64,000 bases of DNA from contig NZ_CP080382.1 in assembly GCF_019443425.1 (NCBI RefSeq), forward strand, positions 186,001 to 250,000, given 5' to 3'. The notes below the pieces were generated by a model, which had not been told where the DNA came from, made no database searches, and worked only from the letters and a program-made list of their open reading frames with translations. The stretch comes from Arthrobacter sp. PAMC25284. Its GTDB lineage: Bacteria > Actinomycetota > Actinomycetes > Actinomycetales > Micrococcaceae. A program made the translations under genes and the position numbers. Of the stretch, positions 37,711 to 46,376 are shown piece by piece; position 1 is the stretch's first letter, and each line of letters opens with the position of its first letter.

Positions 37711-38397
37711 GTGACGACGACGAGCGGGAAAAACACCATGGGACACCGGACACGAACAGTCATGGCCGGCGTCGGCGTGCTGCTTGTGGCCGCAGGCTGC
37801 TCCGGCCCGGCGGCAGGGCCTACGGGCATGCAGCCTGACACGCCGTCCGAGCCGACCTCTGCCGGGAGCCCGTCAGCCGAAACCCCGCCGGCGGAACCCG
37901 CGGCCACACGAACAGCAGCGCGGCTGGCGCAGATCGAGGCAGCCGTTATCGCGTGGCAAAACGCGCCGGACCTGGAATCCGCCCGCAGTGCCGCCGAAGC
38001 GGCGCGCAATCTCATCGTGGGAGCGGCAGGCCCCTATTACGGCGACGCCGACGGAAACGGCAGCATCGACGGGGCCGGCCCCGTAGGGCTGCTGCCGGGA
38101 CGGAAAGGCGAACCGGCCCTCGCGGACGACGCCGACGGGGCCTGCGTCGTGCGGGACGTTCTGGGCGGCAGCTGGGCTGATCCCGCCGCGCGATGGGCCG
38201 GGCTCGACGCCAAAATTGAGGCCTGGACACCGGCCAACAACCAGTTCCCCACGCTGCCCAGCCATCCCCAGCGGATCGTCGGCTGGGCGACGCTGGCACT
38301 GCGGGCCGGGACCCTCAGCGAGGCCGTTGAATACGCCGGCCACGCCCGGCTCCACAGCGACATCTCCCTCCAGGCCGTCACGGACTGTAGAAGCTAA
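37711..38397 (+). CDS. Secreted lipoprotein with a calcium-loop-like motif
   Basis: A 228-residue protein with a lipoprotein signal (TVMAGVGVLLVAAGC, lipobox VAAGC near residue 30), a Pro/Ser/Thr-rich linker and a mostly helical domain. Near residue 120 the sequence DADGNGSIDG matches the DxDxNGxID pattern of EF-hand or dockerin calcium loops, but only one loop is present. GTG 37711 is chosen because TACGCT (37699-37704) lies exactly six bases before it; ATG 37738 with a shorter signal is the alternative. Function unknown. Confidence 0.7.
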   Translation: MTTTSGKNTMGHRTRTVMAGVGVLLVAAGCSGPAAGPTGMQPDTPSEPTSAGSPSAETPPAEPAATRTAARLAQIEAAVIAWQNAPDLESARSAAEAARNLIVGAAGPYYGDADGNGSIDGAGPVGLLPGRKGEPALADDADGACVVRDVLGGSWADPAARWAGLDAKIEAWTPANNQFPTLPSHPQRIVGWATLALRAGTLSEAVEYAGHARLHSDISLQAVTDCRS

Positions 38398-38475
38398 ACA
38401 CGGGTTTATTGCGAACATTATTCTGTAAGGACCGGCAATTCAGTCGTAAAGGCACGTCTTAATTCGGGGACGGAC
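38398..38475. other. Short spacer before the metF promoter
   Basis: No gene or hairpin that I could identify. Confidence 0.4.
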
Positions 38476-38504
38476 TTGAAGACCTCCGGTCCGGGGCTTA
38501 GAGT
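38476..38504 (+). promoter_or_regulatory. Promoter of the metF leader
   Basis: TTGAAG (38476-38481) and TAGAGT (38499-38504) with a 17-base spacer, about 275 bases before metF. This is the clearest sigma-70-type promoter in the window. Confidence 0.6.
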
Positions 38505-38528
38505 TCTATACAAGTTACCTCAGTAACG

Positions 38529-38603
38529 TGTCAGCGATCCTCCGCAAACGGACGGCCACCGAGCCGCCCGGGAGGGTGTGGGTGCCCCCATGTGGGCCTG
38601 ACA
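38529..38603 (+). promoter_or_regulatory. Structured leader element of metF, class not identified
   Basis: TGTCAG (38529-38534) and CTGACA (38598-38603) form a closing stem. Inside, CCTCC (38539-38543) can pair with GGAGG (38571-38575), and GCCC (38584-38587) with GGGC (38594-38597). The layout, just after a promoter and before a methionine gene, suggests a cis-regulatory RNA for SAM, SAH or B12. I could not match it to the SAM-I, SAM-IV, SAH or cobalamin consensus from memory. Confidence 0.4.
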
Positions 38604-38777
38604 TTTGCTCACGGACAACTTCGTTTCAGGCGTACCAGTCGCGGCTGCGTCCTGTTGAAGATTCCCTCCGTGTTCCCCAAACTCAATTCATTGTCGGCCG
38701 CTGCCGGCGTCCCCGGACACCATCACTCCGGAGACCCTGGCGAGGCCGCCGCCAATGACTCACAGCCAAGGACGCAA

Positions 38778-39755
38778 ATGTCACCTCCAAGTTTGATCGA
38801 ATCCCATTCCACTCTGTCCGACGCAGCACCCGTTGCCCTGTCCTACGAGCTGTTCCCGCCCCGGTCCCCGGCGGCCGCGGAATCGCTCTGGACCACCATT
38901 GGTGAACTCGAATCCACGGACCCGGACTACGTCTCCGTAACCTATGGTGCATCCGGATCCAACCGCAGCACCGCCGTCGAACTCATCTACCGGCTCGTGC
39001 AGGAGACCACGCTGCGGCCGCTGGCCCACCTGACCTGCGTCGGCAATTCGCCGCAGGAACTTGCGGAGATCATTGCTGAACTGCTCGACGTCGGCGTCCG
39101 CGGCATCCTGGCCCTGCGTGGAGACATGCCCAAAGACGGCGGAACGCCGCCCGAAGGCTCACTGCGTTACGCCCAGGACCTGATCGACCTCATCCGCCGG
39201 GTGGAGCAGCGCCGATCGGCCCTGCTGTGCGCCGGCAAGGTGGCGGTCGGCGTCGCCGCCTACCCGACACGTCACCCGGAATCCCCGAGCGAGGCGCACG
39301 ACATCGAAGTGCTCCTGGCCAAACAGCGCTCCGGCGCGGATTTCGCGATCACCCAGGTCTTCTTCCACACCGGGCAGTACGCGGACCTCCTGACCCGGGC
39401 CCGCCGGGCCGGAGTCACGATTCCGATCATCCCGGGCGTTATGCCGTTGACCAGCATCCGCCGGGTCACCCGACTCGGAGAGCTGACCGGGGTGGAGCCG
39501 GACACGGGGCTCATGGACCGGCTCGCCGCAGCCGACTCCGACGCCGAACGCGCCAGGATCGGGGTCGGCGCCACCGTCGACCTCGCCAACGCGGCCCTGG
39601 ACGCCGGCGCCCCCGGCATCCACCTCTACACGTTCAACGAACACGCAAGCGCCCTCGAGGTCCTGGACAAACTGGCGCTGCCCCGGCCCCGCCGCGCGGA
39701 TCGCCGCCCCGCGGGCCGGCGCCTGTCCGCCTCCGGCCATCAGCTCGCCAGCTGA
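38778..39755 (+). CDS. metF: Methylenetetrahydrofolate reductase
   Basis: A 325-residue FAD-containing TIM barrel that reduces 5,10-methylene-THF to 5-methyl-THF. The family start SYELFPPRS near residue 23, the LRGDMP segment, and GVAAYPTRHPES are present. ATG 38778 follows AAGGA at 38768-38772; upstream in-frame sequence to 38592 falls inside the leader and is not expected to be translated. It supplies the methyl donor for metE, 49 bases downstream. Confidence 0.94.
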   Translation: MSPPSLIESHSTLSDAAPVALSYELFPPRSPAAAESLWTTIGELESTDPDYVSVTYGASGSNRSTAVELIYRLVQETTLRPLAHLTCVGNSPQELAEIIAELLDVGVRGILALRGDMPKDGGTPPEGSLRYAQDLIDLIRRVEQRRSALLCAGKVAVGVAAYPTRHPESPSEAHDIEVLLAKQRSGADFAITQVFFHTGQYADLLTRARRAGVTIPIIPGVMPLTSIRRVTRLGELTGVEPDTGLMDRLAAADSDAERARIGVGATVDLANAALDAGAPGIHLYTFNEHASALEVLDKLALPRPRRADRRPAGRRLSASGHQLAS

Positions 39756-39804
39756 AACCCCCTCCGCTTCCTTCGCTCCCACCAACGATTTTAAGGACTT
39801 TGCC

Positions 39805-42150
39805 ATGACTGAAAAAACCACTCCCCAGACCCCGTTCCCGGCAGCTTCGATCCTGGGCTACCCGCGCATCGGCCGCCGCCGTGAGCTGAAGAAGGCCGTG
39901 GAGTCCTACTGGGCCGGCACCATCGACGCTGCGGCCCTCGACGCCGCCGCCAAGGAAATCCAGCTCGGCACGGCCAAGCGCCTGCAGGGCCTGGGCCTGA
40001 CCGAGGCTGCCGCCGTACCGGGCACCTTTTCCTACTACGACCAGGTGCTCGACGCCGCCGCCCACCTCGGCGCCGTGCCGGCCCGCTTCGGAAACCTCCT
40101 CAACGCCGGCGGCGAACTGGACATCGACGGGTACTTCACCCTCGCCCGTGGCACCAAGGACCAGCAGCCGCTGGAAATGACGAAATGGTTCGACACCAAC
40201 TACCACTACCTCGTACCGGAAATCGGCCCCGAAACATCCTTCGCGCTCACCTCCAGCCGGATCGTCGAGGAGTTCGCGTACGCCCTCGCCAACGGTGTGG
40301 AAACCCGCCCGTACATCGTCGGACCGGTCACCTTCCTGCTGCTGAGCAAGGCCTCCGACGACGCCCCGGCCGGCTTCAACCCGCTGTCCCGCCTGGAGGA
40401 TGTCCTCCCGGTCTACACCGCCCTGCTCGGGAAGCTGGCCGCCGCCGGCGCCGCGTGGGTCCAGCTGGACGAGCCCGCCCTCGTGGTGGACCAGGATACG
40501 TCCGCCGGAGAGATCCAGGCCGCCGTCGCACGCTCCTACGAGGTCCTTTCCGCTGCCCCGGCCCGCCCGCAGCTCTTTGTCTCCACCCCGTACGGCGCCC
40601 TGGACGGCCAGCTTGGCACCCTCGCGGCCACCGGCATCGATGCCCTCCACCTCGACGTCTTCAAGGGCGGGGTTCCCTCCGCCGCGGCCCTGGCCGCACT
40701 GGGCACCAAAACCCTGGTCGCCGGCGTCGTCGACGGCCACAACATCTGGCGCAATGACCTCCAGGCCTCGGCCGATAAGATCGCGGAGCTGAAAAAGAGC
40801 GTTGCCACGCTGGCCATCAGCACCTCCACGTCCACCCAGCACGTCCCGCACGACGTCGAGGAGGAAACCCAGCTCTCCGAGCAGCTGCGCAGCTGGCTGG
40901 CGTTCGCCGACCAGAAGGCCGTTGAGGTCGTGACCCTGGCCGGCCTGCTGACCGACGCCGGCGCTGCCGCCGTGCAGCCGGCCATCGACGAGGCGACGCG
41001 CATCATCGCCTCCCGCGCAACCGCCGACGGTGTCCGGCGTGCCGGCGTCCGGGAGCGCACCGCTGCCCTGACCACCGCCGACTTCAGCCGGTCCGAATAC
41101 GGTGTCCGCGAAGCTGCCCAGGACAAGGCCCTGAACCTGCCGCCGCTGCCCACCACCACCATCGGTTCCTTCCCGCAGACCTCCGAGATCCGCACCGCCC
41201 GAGCCCGCGCCAACCGCGGTGACCTCAGCACCGACCAGTACGAGCAGCTCATGAAGGATGAGATCAAGCGCGTCGTGGAACTGCAGGAAGAGCTTGGCTT
41301 CGACGTCCTGGTGCACGGTGAGCCCGAGCGCAACGACATGGTCCAGTACTTCGCCGAGAACCTCGAAGGCTTCGACGTCACCGTCCACGGCTGGGTCCAG
41401 TCCTACGGCTCACGCTGCACCCGCCCGTCCATCCTGTGGGGCGACGTCACCCGCAGCGCCCCCATCACGGTGGCGTGGGCCGAATACGCTCAGTCCCTGA
41501 CGGCCAAGCCGATGAAGGGCATGCTCACCGGTCCGGTGACCATCCTGGCGTGGTCCTTTGTCCGGGACGACCAGCCGCTCGGCGAGACCGCCAACCAGGT
41601 CGCCCTGGCACTGCGCGATGAGATCGCGGACCTGGAAGCCGCCGGGATCAAGGTCATCCAGGTGGACGAGCCCGCCCTGCGCGAACTCCTGCCGCTGCGC
41701 AAGGCGGACCAGCCCGCGTACCTGGACTGGTCCGTGAACTCGTTCCGGCTCGCCACTGCCGGCGCCGCTGACGCCACCCAGGTCCACACACACCTGTGCT
41801 ACTCGGAGTTTGGCGCCATTATCGACGCGATCGACGGCCTCGACGCCGACGTGACCTCGATTGAGGCCGCACGCTCCAAGATGGAGGTTGTGCACGACCT
41901 CGAGCACCACGGCTTCGGCCGCGGCGTCGGCCCCGGCGTGTACGACATCCACTCGCCGCGTGTCCCGGGCAGCGACGAGGTCACGGAGCTGCTCAGCACC
42001 GCGGTCAAGCACGTCCCGTCCCGCCAGCTCTGGGTCAACCCGGACTGCGGACTGAAGACCCGTGGCTACGCCGAAACCGAGGAGTCGCTGCGCAACCTGG
42101 TCGCGGCCACCAGGACAGTCCGCGCGGAACTGCTGGCCACGGCCAAGTAG
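39805..42150 (+). CDS. metE: Cobalamin-independent methionine synthase
   Basis: A 781-residue enzyme that moves the methyl group from 5-methyl-THF-polyglutamate to homocysteine. It has the two-barrel layout: an N-terminal barrel starting LGYPRIGRRRELKKAVESYW, and a C-terminal catalytic barrel with the zinc ligands in HTHLCYSEFG near residue 660 and in NPDCGLKTR near residue 748. AAGGA precedes ATG 39805. It forms an operon with metF and ends at a strong terminator. Confidence 0.97.
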   Translation: MTEKTTPQTPFPAASILGYPRIGRRRELKKAVESYWAGTIDAAALDAAAKEIQLGTAKRLQGLGLTEAAAVPGTFSYYDQVLDAAAHLGAVPARFGNLLNAGGELDIDGYFTLARGTKDQQPLEMTKWFDTNYHYLVPEIGPETSFALTSSRIVEEFAYALANGVETRPYIVGPVTFLLLSKASDDAPAGFNPLSRLEDVLPVYTALLGKLAAAGAAWVQLDEPALVVDQDTSAGEIQAAVARSYEVLSAAPARPQLFVSTPYGALDGQLGTLAATGIDALHLDVFKGGVPSAAALAALGTKTLVAGVVDGHNIWRNDLQASADKIAELKKSVATLAISTSTSTQHVPHDVEEETQLSEQLRSWLAFADQKAVEVVTLAGLLTDAGAAAVQPAIDEATRIIASRATADGVRRAGVRERTAALTTADFSRSEYGVREAAQDKALNLPPLPTTTIGSFPQTSEIRTARARANRGDLSTDQYEQLMKDEIKRVVELQEELGFDVLVHGEPERNDMVQYFAENLEGFDVTVHGWVQSYGSRCTRPSILWGDVTRSAPITVAWAEYAQSLTAKPMKGMLTGPVTILAWSFVRDDQPLGETANQVALALRDEIADLEAAGIKVIQVDEPALRELLPLRKADQPAYLDWSVNSFRLATAGAADATQVHTHLCYSEFGAIIDAIDGLDADVTSIEAARSKMEVVHDLEHHGFGRGVGPGVYDIHSPRVPGSDEVTELLSTAVKHVPSRQLWVNPDCGLKTRGYAETEESLRNLVAATRTVRAELLATAK

Positions 42151-42170
42151 GCAACAAGACACAAACAAAC

Positions 42171-42202
42171 GGCGGCCGGTCCCCCCAAGGGGACCGGCCG
42201 CC
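42171..42202. terminator. Intrinsic terminator between convergent metE and DUF2004-like gene
   Basis: A 14-bp perfect stem (42171-42184 with 42189-42202) around CCAA. Confidence 0.85.
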
Positions 42203-42241
42203 GTCGTTCGTTGCCGGGCACGTTGGTGCAGGCCGGGGGAG

Positions 42242-42748
42242 TCAGCTCTCCCAGAGGATCTCGTCATCCACGACGCCGTCCTCGTCCGCCGAAGCGACCA
42301 GAACCTCGTCGGTAAAGTGTGAGCCGAGGGTGAAGTCCAGGACAAAGTAGCGTTCCGGCTGGCCGGGGAAGATCCCCACGTGGCCCAGCTTCAGGGCCTT
42401 GAGGAATACCTCGTTGGTCAGCTGGCTCGTATCCGTGACGCCGAAGACCTTTTGCAGCTGCTCCGGCTTGATCGCATTGCAGTGGAAGTGGCGGTATTCC
42501 TGCGGGCTGGTGCCCTCCTCGTCGAGTTCGTCCGCGATCATCTCGCGGACCTGGTCGACGAGTTCGGGCAGGAAACGGAGCCGGTAGTCAACCTTGTGCA
42601 GGGCCGCCTCATCGAAGTGGTCATGGGCGTCCACGTTCAGGTCAAGCTCCAGGAGTTGCCCCGCCAATTCGTGTTTGGCGGAGAAATTATGGTCTCTCCC
42701 GTGGTTGAGCTCAATCTGTCCGAAGTGCTGGCTGGCTACCTTGCTCAT
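42242..42748 (-). CDS. DUF2004-like protein
   Basis: A 168-residue acidic protein starting MSKVASQHFGQIELNHGRDHN, which resembles DUF2004 proteins of unknown function. The ATG at 42748 is preferred because TATGTT (42755-42760, minus strand) is exactly six bases upstream, giving a leaderless message; a reading from 42793 would add 15 residues. It lies 63 bases after the BCCT transporter but has its own promoter. Confidence 0.7.
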   Translation of the reverse strand: MSKVASQHFGQIELNHGRDHNFSAKHELAGQLLELDLNVDAHDHFDEAALHKVDYRLRFLPELVDQVREMIADELDEEGTSPQEYRHFHCNAIKPEQLQKVFGVTDTSQLTNEVFLKALKLGHVGIFPGQPERYFVLDFTLGSHFTDEVLVASADEDGVVDDEILWES

Positions 42749-42811
42749 ACTTTCAACATAGCCCTGAATACGGCTCCGTTCCAGCATTCGCACAGCCTTT
42801 TTAGCGCAGGA

Positions 42812-44708
42812 TTACCAGCGCGAGGGTTCCTTGTCGCCCCGGTCCGGGATGTCCTTGACATCGTGGGACGCGGACGGATCATGATCCACCACGTTGTCAA
42901 CGTCCGAGATCAGGACACCGTCAGGCTCGGCGTTCTCGACCTGCAGTGCATGCTCCGAGGCGTGCCGCAGTTCCGGTTCCGCCGCCATGAGGGTATCCAC
43001 CGCGGCGGTCGACGGTTCGGGGCTCGGCAGGATCTCCTCAGGCACGGCGGCTCCGGTGGGTGCATTGCGGCGGCGCAGCATCTGCATCCAGCGCGGGCTG
43101 CTGCCCAGGATGCCGTGCTCGGCGAGCTCCTCAACCTCCAGGCCGTAGAAGTCACCGATGTGGTCCACAAGTTGCGCACGGCGTGCACGATCGTAGGCCC
43201 GGCGTTCCCGGCTGAAAGCGATGTAGGTGGACCAGCAGATCAGCAGCATCACCACACTGAACGGCAGGGCAATGATGATCGCCGCCGTCTGCAGAGCGGT
43301 CAGCCCGCCGGAGATCAGCAGCGCGATGGCCAGAACCGCGGTGATGAGGACAAAGAAGGTACGGATGCGCTTCTTCGGATTGACCTGCCCGCCGGTGGCG
43401 ATCATGCCCATCACGAGCGCGCCGGAGTCCGAGGACGTGATGAAGAAAATGGCGATCAGCAGGATAACGCCGACCGTCAGGACCGGGGTGCCCGGAACAT
43501 AAGCGAGCATGCTGAACAGGGCGCTGGACGCACTCACGCTGCCGTCGGCACCGATCAGGGTTCCGCTGCCGGACAACTCCACGGCAAGGGCCGTGCCGCC
43601 GAGGACACTGAACCAGAGCATGCCGATGACGGTCGGCACCAGGATGACGCCGGCCACGAACTGCCGGACGGTCCGGCCCCGCGAGATACGCGCGATGAAG
43701 ATACCAACGAAGGGGGCCCACGAGATCCACCAGCCCCAGTAGAAGGAGGTCCAGGAGGCCTGCCAGGAGGCGCCGGCTTCGCCGGAGAAGGCGTTGACGT
43801 TGAAAGACAGTGCCGCGAAGTTCTGGACGTAGGCGCCGATCGACTGCACGAATTCGCGCAGAAGGAACGTCGACGGACCGAAGAGCAGCAGGTAGACGAC
43901 CAGCAGGCCAGCCAGCACGAGGTTAATGCTGGAGAGCCACTTCATGCCCTTGGTGAGTCCGGAGAGGACGGAGAGCAGGACAAAGAAGGAAATGATGATG
44001 ATAATAACGATTTCCGACCCGCGGGTCGCCGGCATCAGGTTGATGCTCTCAAGCCCGGCGCTGATCTGCAGCACCCCGAGGCCCAGCGAGGTCGCCACAC
44101 CGAAGAGGGTGCCGACCAGTGCGACGACGTCAATGACGTTGCCCCATGCGCCCTGGACTCGTTTGCCCAGGAGCGGCTCGAGGGCCCCAGCGGATCGAGA
44201 CCGGCCGCTTGCGTCGATGGATGGCGTAGGCCAGGGCGAGGCCAATCACCACATAGATGGACCAGGCATGCACGCCCCAGTGCAGGAAGGTCTGGCTGAG
44301 GGCCTGCTGCGCAAGCTCGGATGGCGTCCCGGTCACGCCGGGGCGCGGATTCGCGAAGTGGCTCAGCGGCTCGGTGACACCGTAGAACACCAGACCGATT
44401 CCCATGCCGGCGGCGAACAACAGTGCGAACCACGCCATCAGCGAGAATTCGGGTTCGTCGTCGTCGTGCCCGAGCTTGATGTCACCGAAGCGGCTGAAGC
44501 CCAGGAACAGGCTGAAGGCTACGAAGAAGCTCGTGATGAGGACGTAGTACCAGTTGAACGTGTTGACGATGTTCGCCTGAATGGCACCGAACATCGCCTC
44601 TGCGGCTGTGGGGGCGAGCAGTGCAAATGACGCGAAAACCGTCACCAGCACTGCGGCAGGCCAAAAGACCCAGCGCTCGACTATTCGTGGTTTTGTTATT
44701 TCAGACAT
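42812..44708 (-). CDS. BCCT family osmolyte transporter, apparent one-base frameshift near 44185
   Basis: A betaine/carnitine/choline-type secondary transporter with about 12 helices. The N-terminal piece (from ATG 44708) reaches GLALAYAIHRRKRPVSIRW; the second piece continues ALEPLLGKRVQGAWGNVIDVVALVGTLFG. They are one frame apart, and dropping one base of the CCCC run at 44185-44188 restores a 631-residue protein. The family tryptophan-rich segment (WTSFYWGWWISWAPFVGIFIARISRGRT) and the long hydrophilic C-terminus, typical of osmosensing BCCTs, are present. A -10 box TAGCCT (44715-44720, minus) is six bases before ATG: leaderless. Confidence 0.88.
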
Positions 44709-45006
44709 CCTTCTAGGCTACCGCTCGGTGCTTTAAAGGCTTGTATACAGATTTCACTGCTAATGTGCTCGCCCTGCGATTCGCAGGGCACCGGCAACAC
44801 ACGGCCTCCTACGTATGCTGGCGGGGCCGCAGCACGGGTTTGGCCGCGGTGCCGGCCGCGGATCCGGGGTGAAGCGGCGTCGAATCTGAACGGACGGGCG
44901 TGTGATTTGTCACGGCGGGTGCCGCCGGCCCGAACACTGACAGCCGTCAGCGTTGGCCCAGCCCAGCGGACACTTTTTCCCAGGGACAGGGCCGGGGCTG
45001 GGGCTG
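44709..45006. other. Upstream region of the BCCT gene
   Basis: About 300 bases without a gene. It holds the BCCT promoter and a 19-base inverted repeat (44771-44789, two 9-base arms around one base), possibly an operator or the terminator of the gene at 45007. Confidence 0.5.
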
Positions 45007-45240
45007 CTAGCCTGCTTCCTCGCCGTCCCATTCGACCTCGACCCACCGTTGGCCTTCGTCGTCGAAGGACTCCGAGTGGCCCAGCAGCGCGATGTCGTCG
45101 AAGCTGGCCTCGATGCCATTGCGCTGCAAGGTCTCCACCAGTTCCTCGGTGGCCTCGCGGACTGCGGCGTTCAGTTCTTCGGGTTTATTCGAGGGGACGG
45201 GACGCGATGCTGAATACGGTGCGCTGCTCATGGACCCCAT
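45007..45240 (-). CDS. Small acidic protein (about 77 aa)
   Basis: A small protein with a helical stretch (NAAVREATEELVETLQRNGI) and an acidic end (GQRWVEVEWDGEEAG). No family recognised. ATG at 45246, 45240 and 45231 are all possible; none has a strong ribosome-binding site. It lies 36 bases after the LysR gene on the same strand and may be its operon partner. Confidence 0.55.
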   Translation of the reverse strand: MGSMSSAPYSASRPVPSNKPEELNAAVREATEELVETLQRNGIEASFDDIALLGHSESFDDEGQRWVEVEWDGEEAG

Positions 45241-45276
45241 CTTCATCGATTCGGGCCCGGAGCGGAACCCCTTGCC

Positions 45277-46209
45277 TCAGCCCGCCGGGTGTTTCATGGT
45301 GTCGGCCAGCAGGTCCACGAAGAGCCGGACGCGGGCGGTCTGCTTTTCATTGATCAGCAGGGCAAAGACGTTGCGGGCCAGCCGGATCTCCGGGACATCC
45401 AACACCACCACCCCTGCGGGACGGTGCCGCAGGGCGAGCTCGGGAACCAGGGCTGCACCCAGTCCGGCCGCCGCCATTTCGAGGCTGGCATGGAAGTCGT
45501 CGCTGTAGGCCACCACCCGGGGATGCAGGTTGCAGCTGGCGAACAGGCGCTCAATCACGGTGGCGTCGGACGTGCCCGGGTGGTGGACGATCCAGGGCAT
45601 ATCGGAGAGGTGGTCCGCGGCCACCCTGGAATCGGTGCCGATGCCCCAGGCCGCCGGCAACACGACCCGGAAGTCGTCATCGGCGATCCACTGGCGGTCC
45701 AGCGTGTGCGGCCAGGCGAGACCCGATTGGCCCACCTGGTAGACCAGGGCGACGTCAATTTCGCCGCCGGTCCGCAGGCCCTGGATGGTCTGGGCGGGCT
45801 CCGCCACGGACACCCGCAGGTCGATCCCGAGTTTCTTCCAGGCCGGGTTCTGCAGGAGCTGCGGCAGAACGTACGTCGCCAGGCTGGGGAAGATGCCCAG
45901 CCGGAGTTCCTGGCTGGTGCCCTCCTGCGTGCGGGAGGCCGCGGCCAGGAGCGCTTCGATGTCGGTCAGCACCTTGGTGGCGTGCCGGGTCATCACGACG
46001 GCGGCTTCCGTCGGATGGATGCTGCGGGCCGAACGCTCGAACAGGACGACGCCGGCGTCACGCTCCAGGGCGGACATCTGCTGGGAGACGGCCGACGCCG
46101 TATAGCCCAGCCGGGTGGCGGCGGCCGTGAACGAACCGACCCGGAGCACCTCAACGAGGGTTCGCAGGTGGACGGGATTGATCAAGGCGTTCCCTTCGAA
46201 GAGTGGCAT
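45277..46209 (-). CDS. LysR family transcriptional regulator
   Basis: A 310-residue LysR-type regulator. The N-terminal winged helix-turn-helix is clear (LRTLVEVLRVGSFTAAATRLGYTASAVSQQMSALERD, about residues 15-52), followed by the periplasmic-binding-like effector domain. ATG 46209 is chosen so that the helix-turn-helix begins at the usual place; a reading to 46308 would run into the divergent promoter. It is divergent from the lipid-modification operon at 46377 and is its probable regulator. Confidence 0.9.
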   Translation of the reverse strand: MPLFEGNALINPVHLRTLVEVLRVGSFTAAATRLGYTASAVSQQMSALERDAGVVLFERSARSIHPTEAAVVMTRHATKVLTDIEALLAAASRTQEGTSQELRLGIFPSLATYVLPQLLQNPAWKKLGIDLRVSVAEPAQTIQGLRTGGEIDVALVYQVGQSGLAWPHTLDRQWIADDDFRVVLPAAWGIGTDSRVAADHLSDMPWIVHHPGTSDATVIERLFASCNLHPRVVAYSDDFHASLEMAAAGLGAALVPELALRHRPAGVVVLDVPEIRLARNVFALLINEKQTARVRLFVDLLADTMKHPAG

Positions 46210-46250
46210 TGGAGCCGCACCGCCGGATGGCGGCCGAAAACCCGCTTCAT

Positions 46251-46272
46251 TCTGGCATAGTGTGCCGCCAGA
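46251..46272. promoter_or_regulatory. Candidate LysR operator between divergent genes
   Basis: TCTGGC (46251-46256) and GCCAGA (46267-46272) form a perfect inverted repeat with a 10-base spacer, the size and place expected for a LysR-type site between the regulator and the operon it faces. Confidence 0.5.
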
Positions 46273-46376
46273 GCAGTCCCATGGTGGCGGGTCGGAAATA
46301 AAACTCATCCGAAGACGCCGCGGTTTCGAATAGCACAGTAGAGAATGAACCAGGACGAGGCAGCAGGAGCAGAACA

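Noticed and set aside
38529..38603. SAM-I, SAM-IV, SAH or cobalamin riboswitch before metF
   Set aside because: The closing stem and position fit, but the conserved core strings of those classes are absent; kept only as an unassigned leader.
42380..44299. 639-codon plus-strand frame opposite the BCCT gene
   Set aside because: It covers the end of the DUF2004-like gene and most of the BCCT gene in antisense; no domain is recognisable.
44763..45353. 196-codon plus-strand ORF between BCCT and LysR genes
   Set aside because: It overlaps the small gene at 45007 in antisense and is rich in Arg and Pro, typical of non-coding frames.
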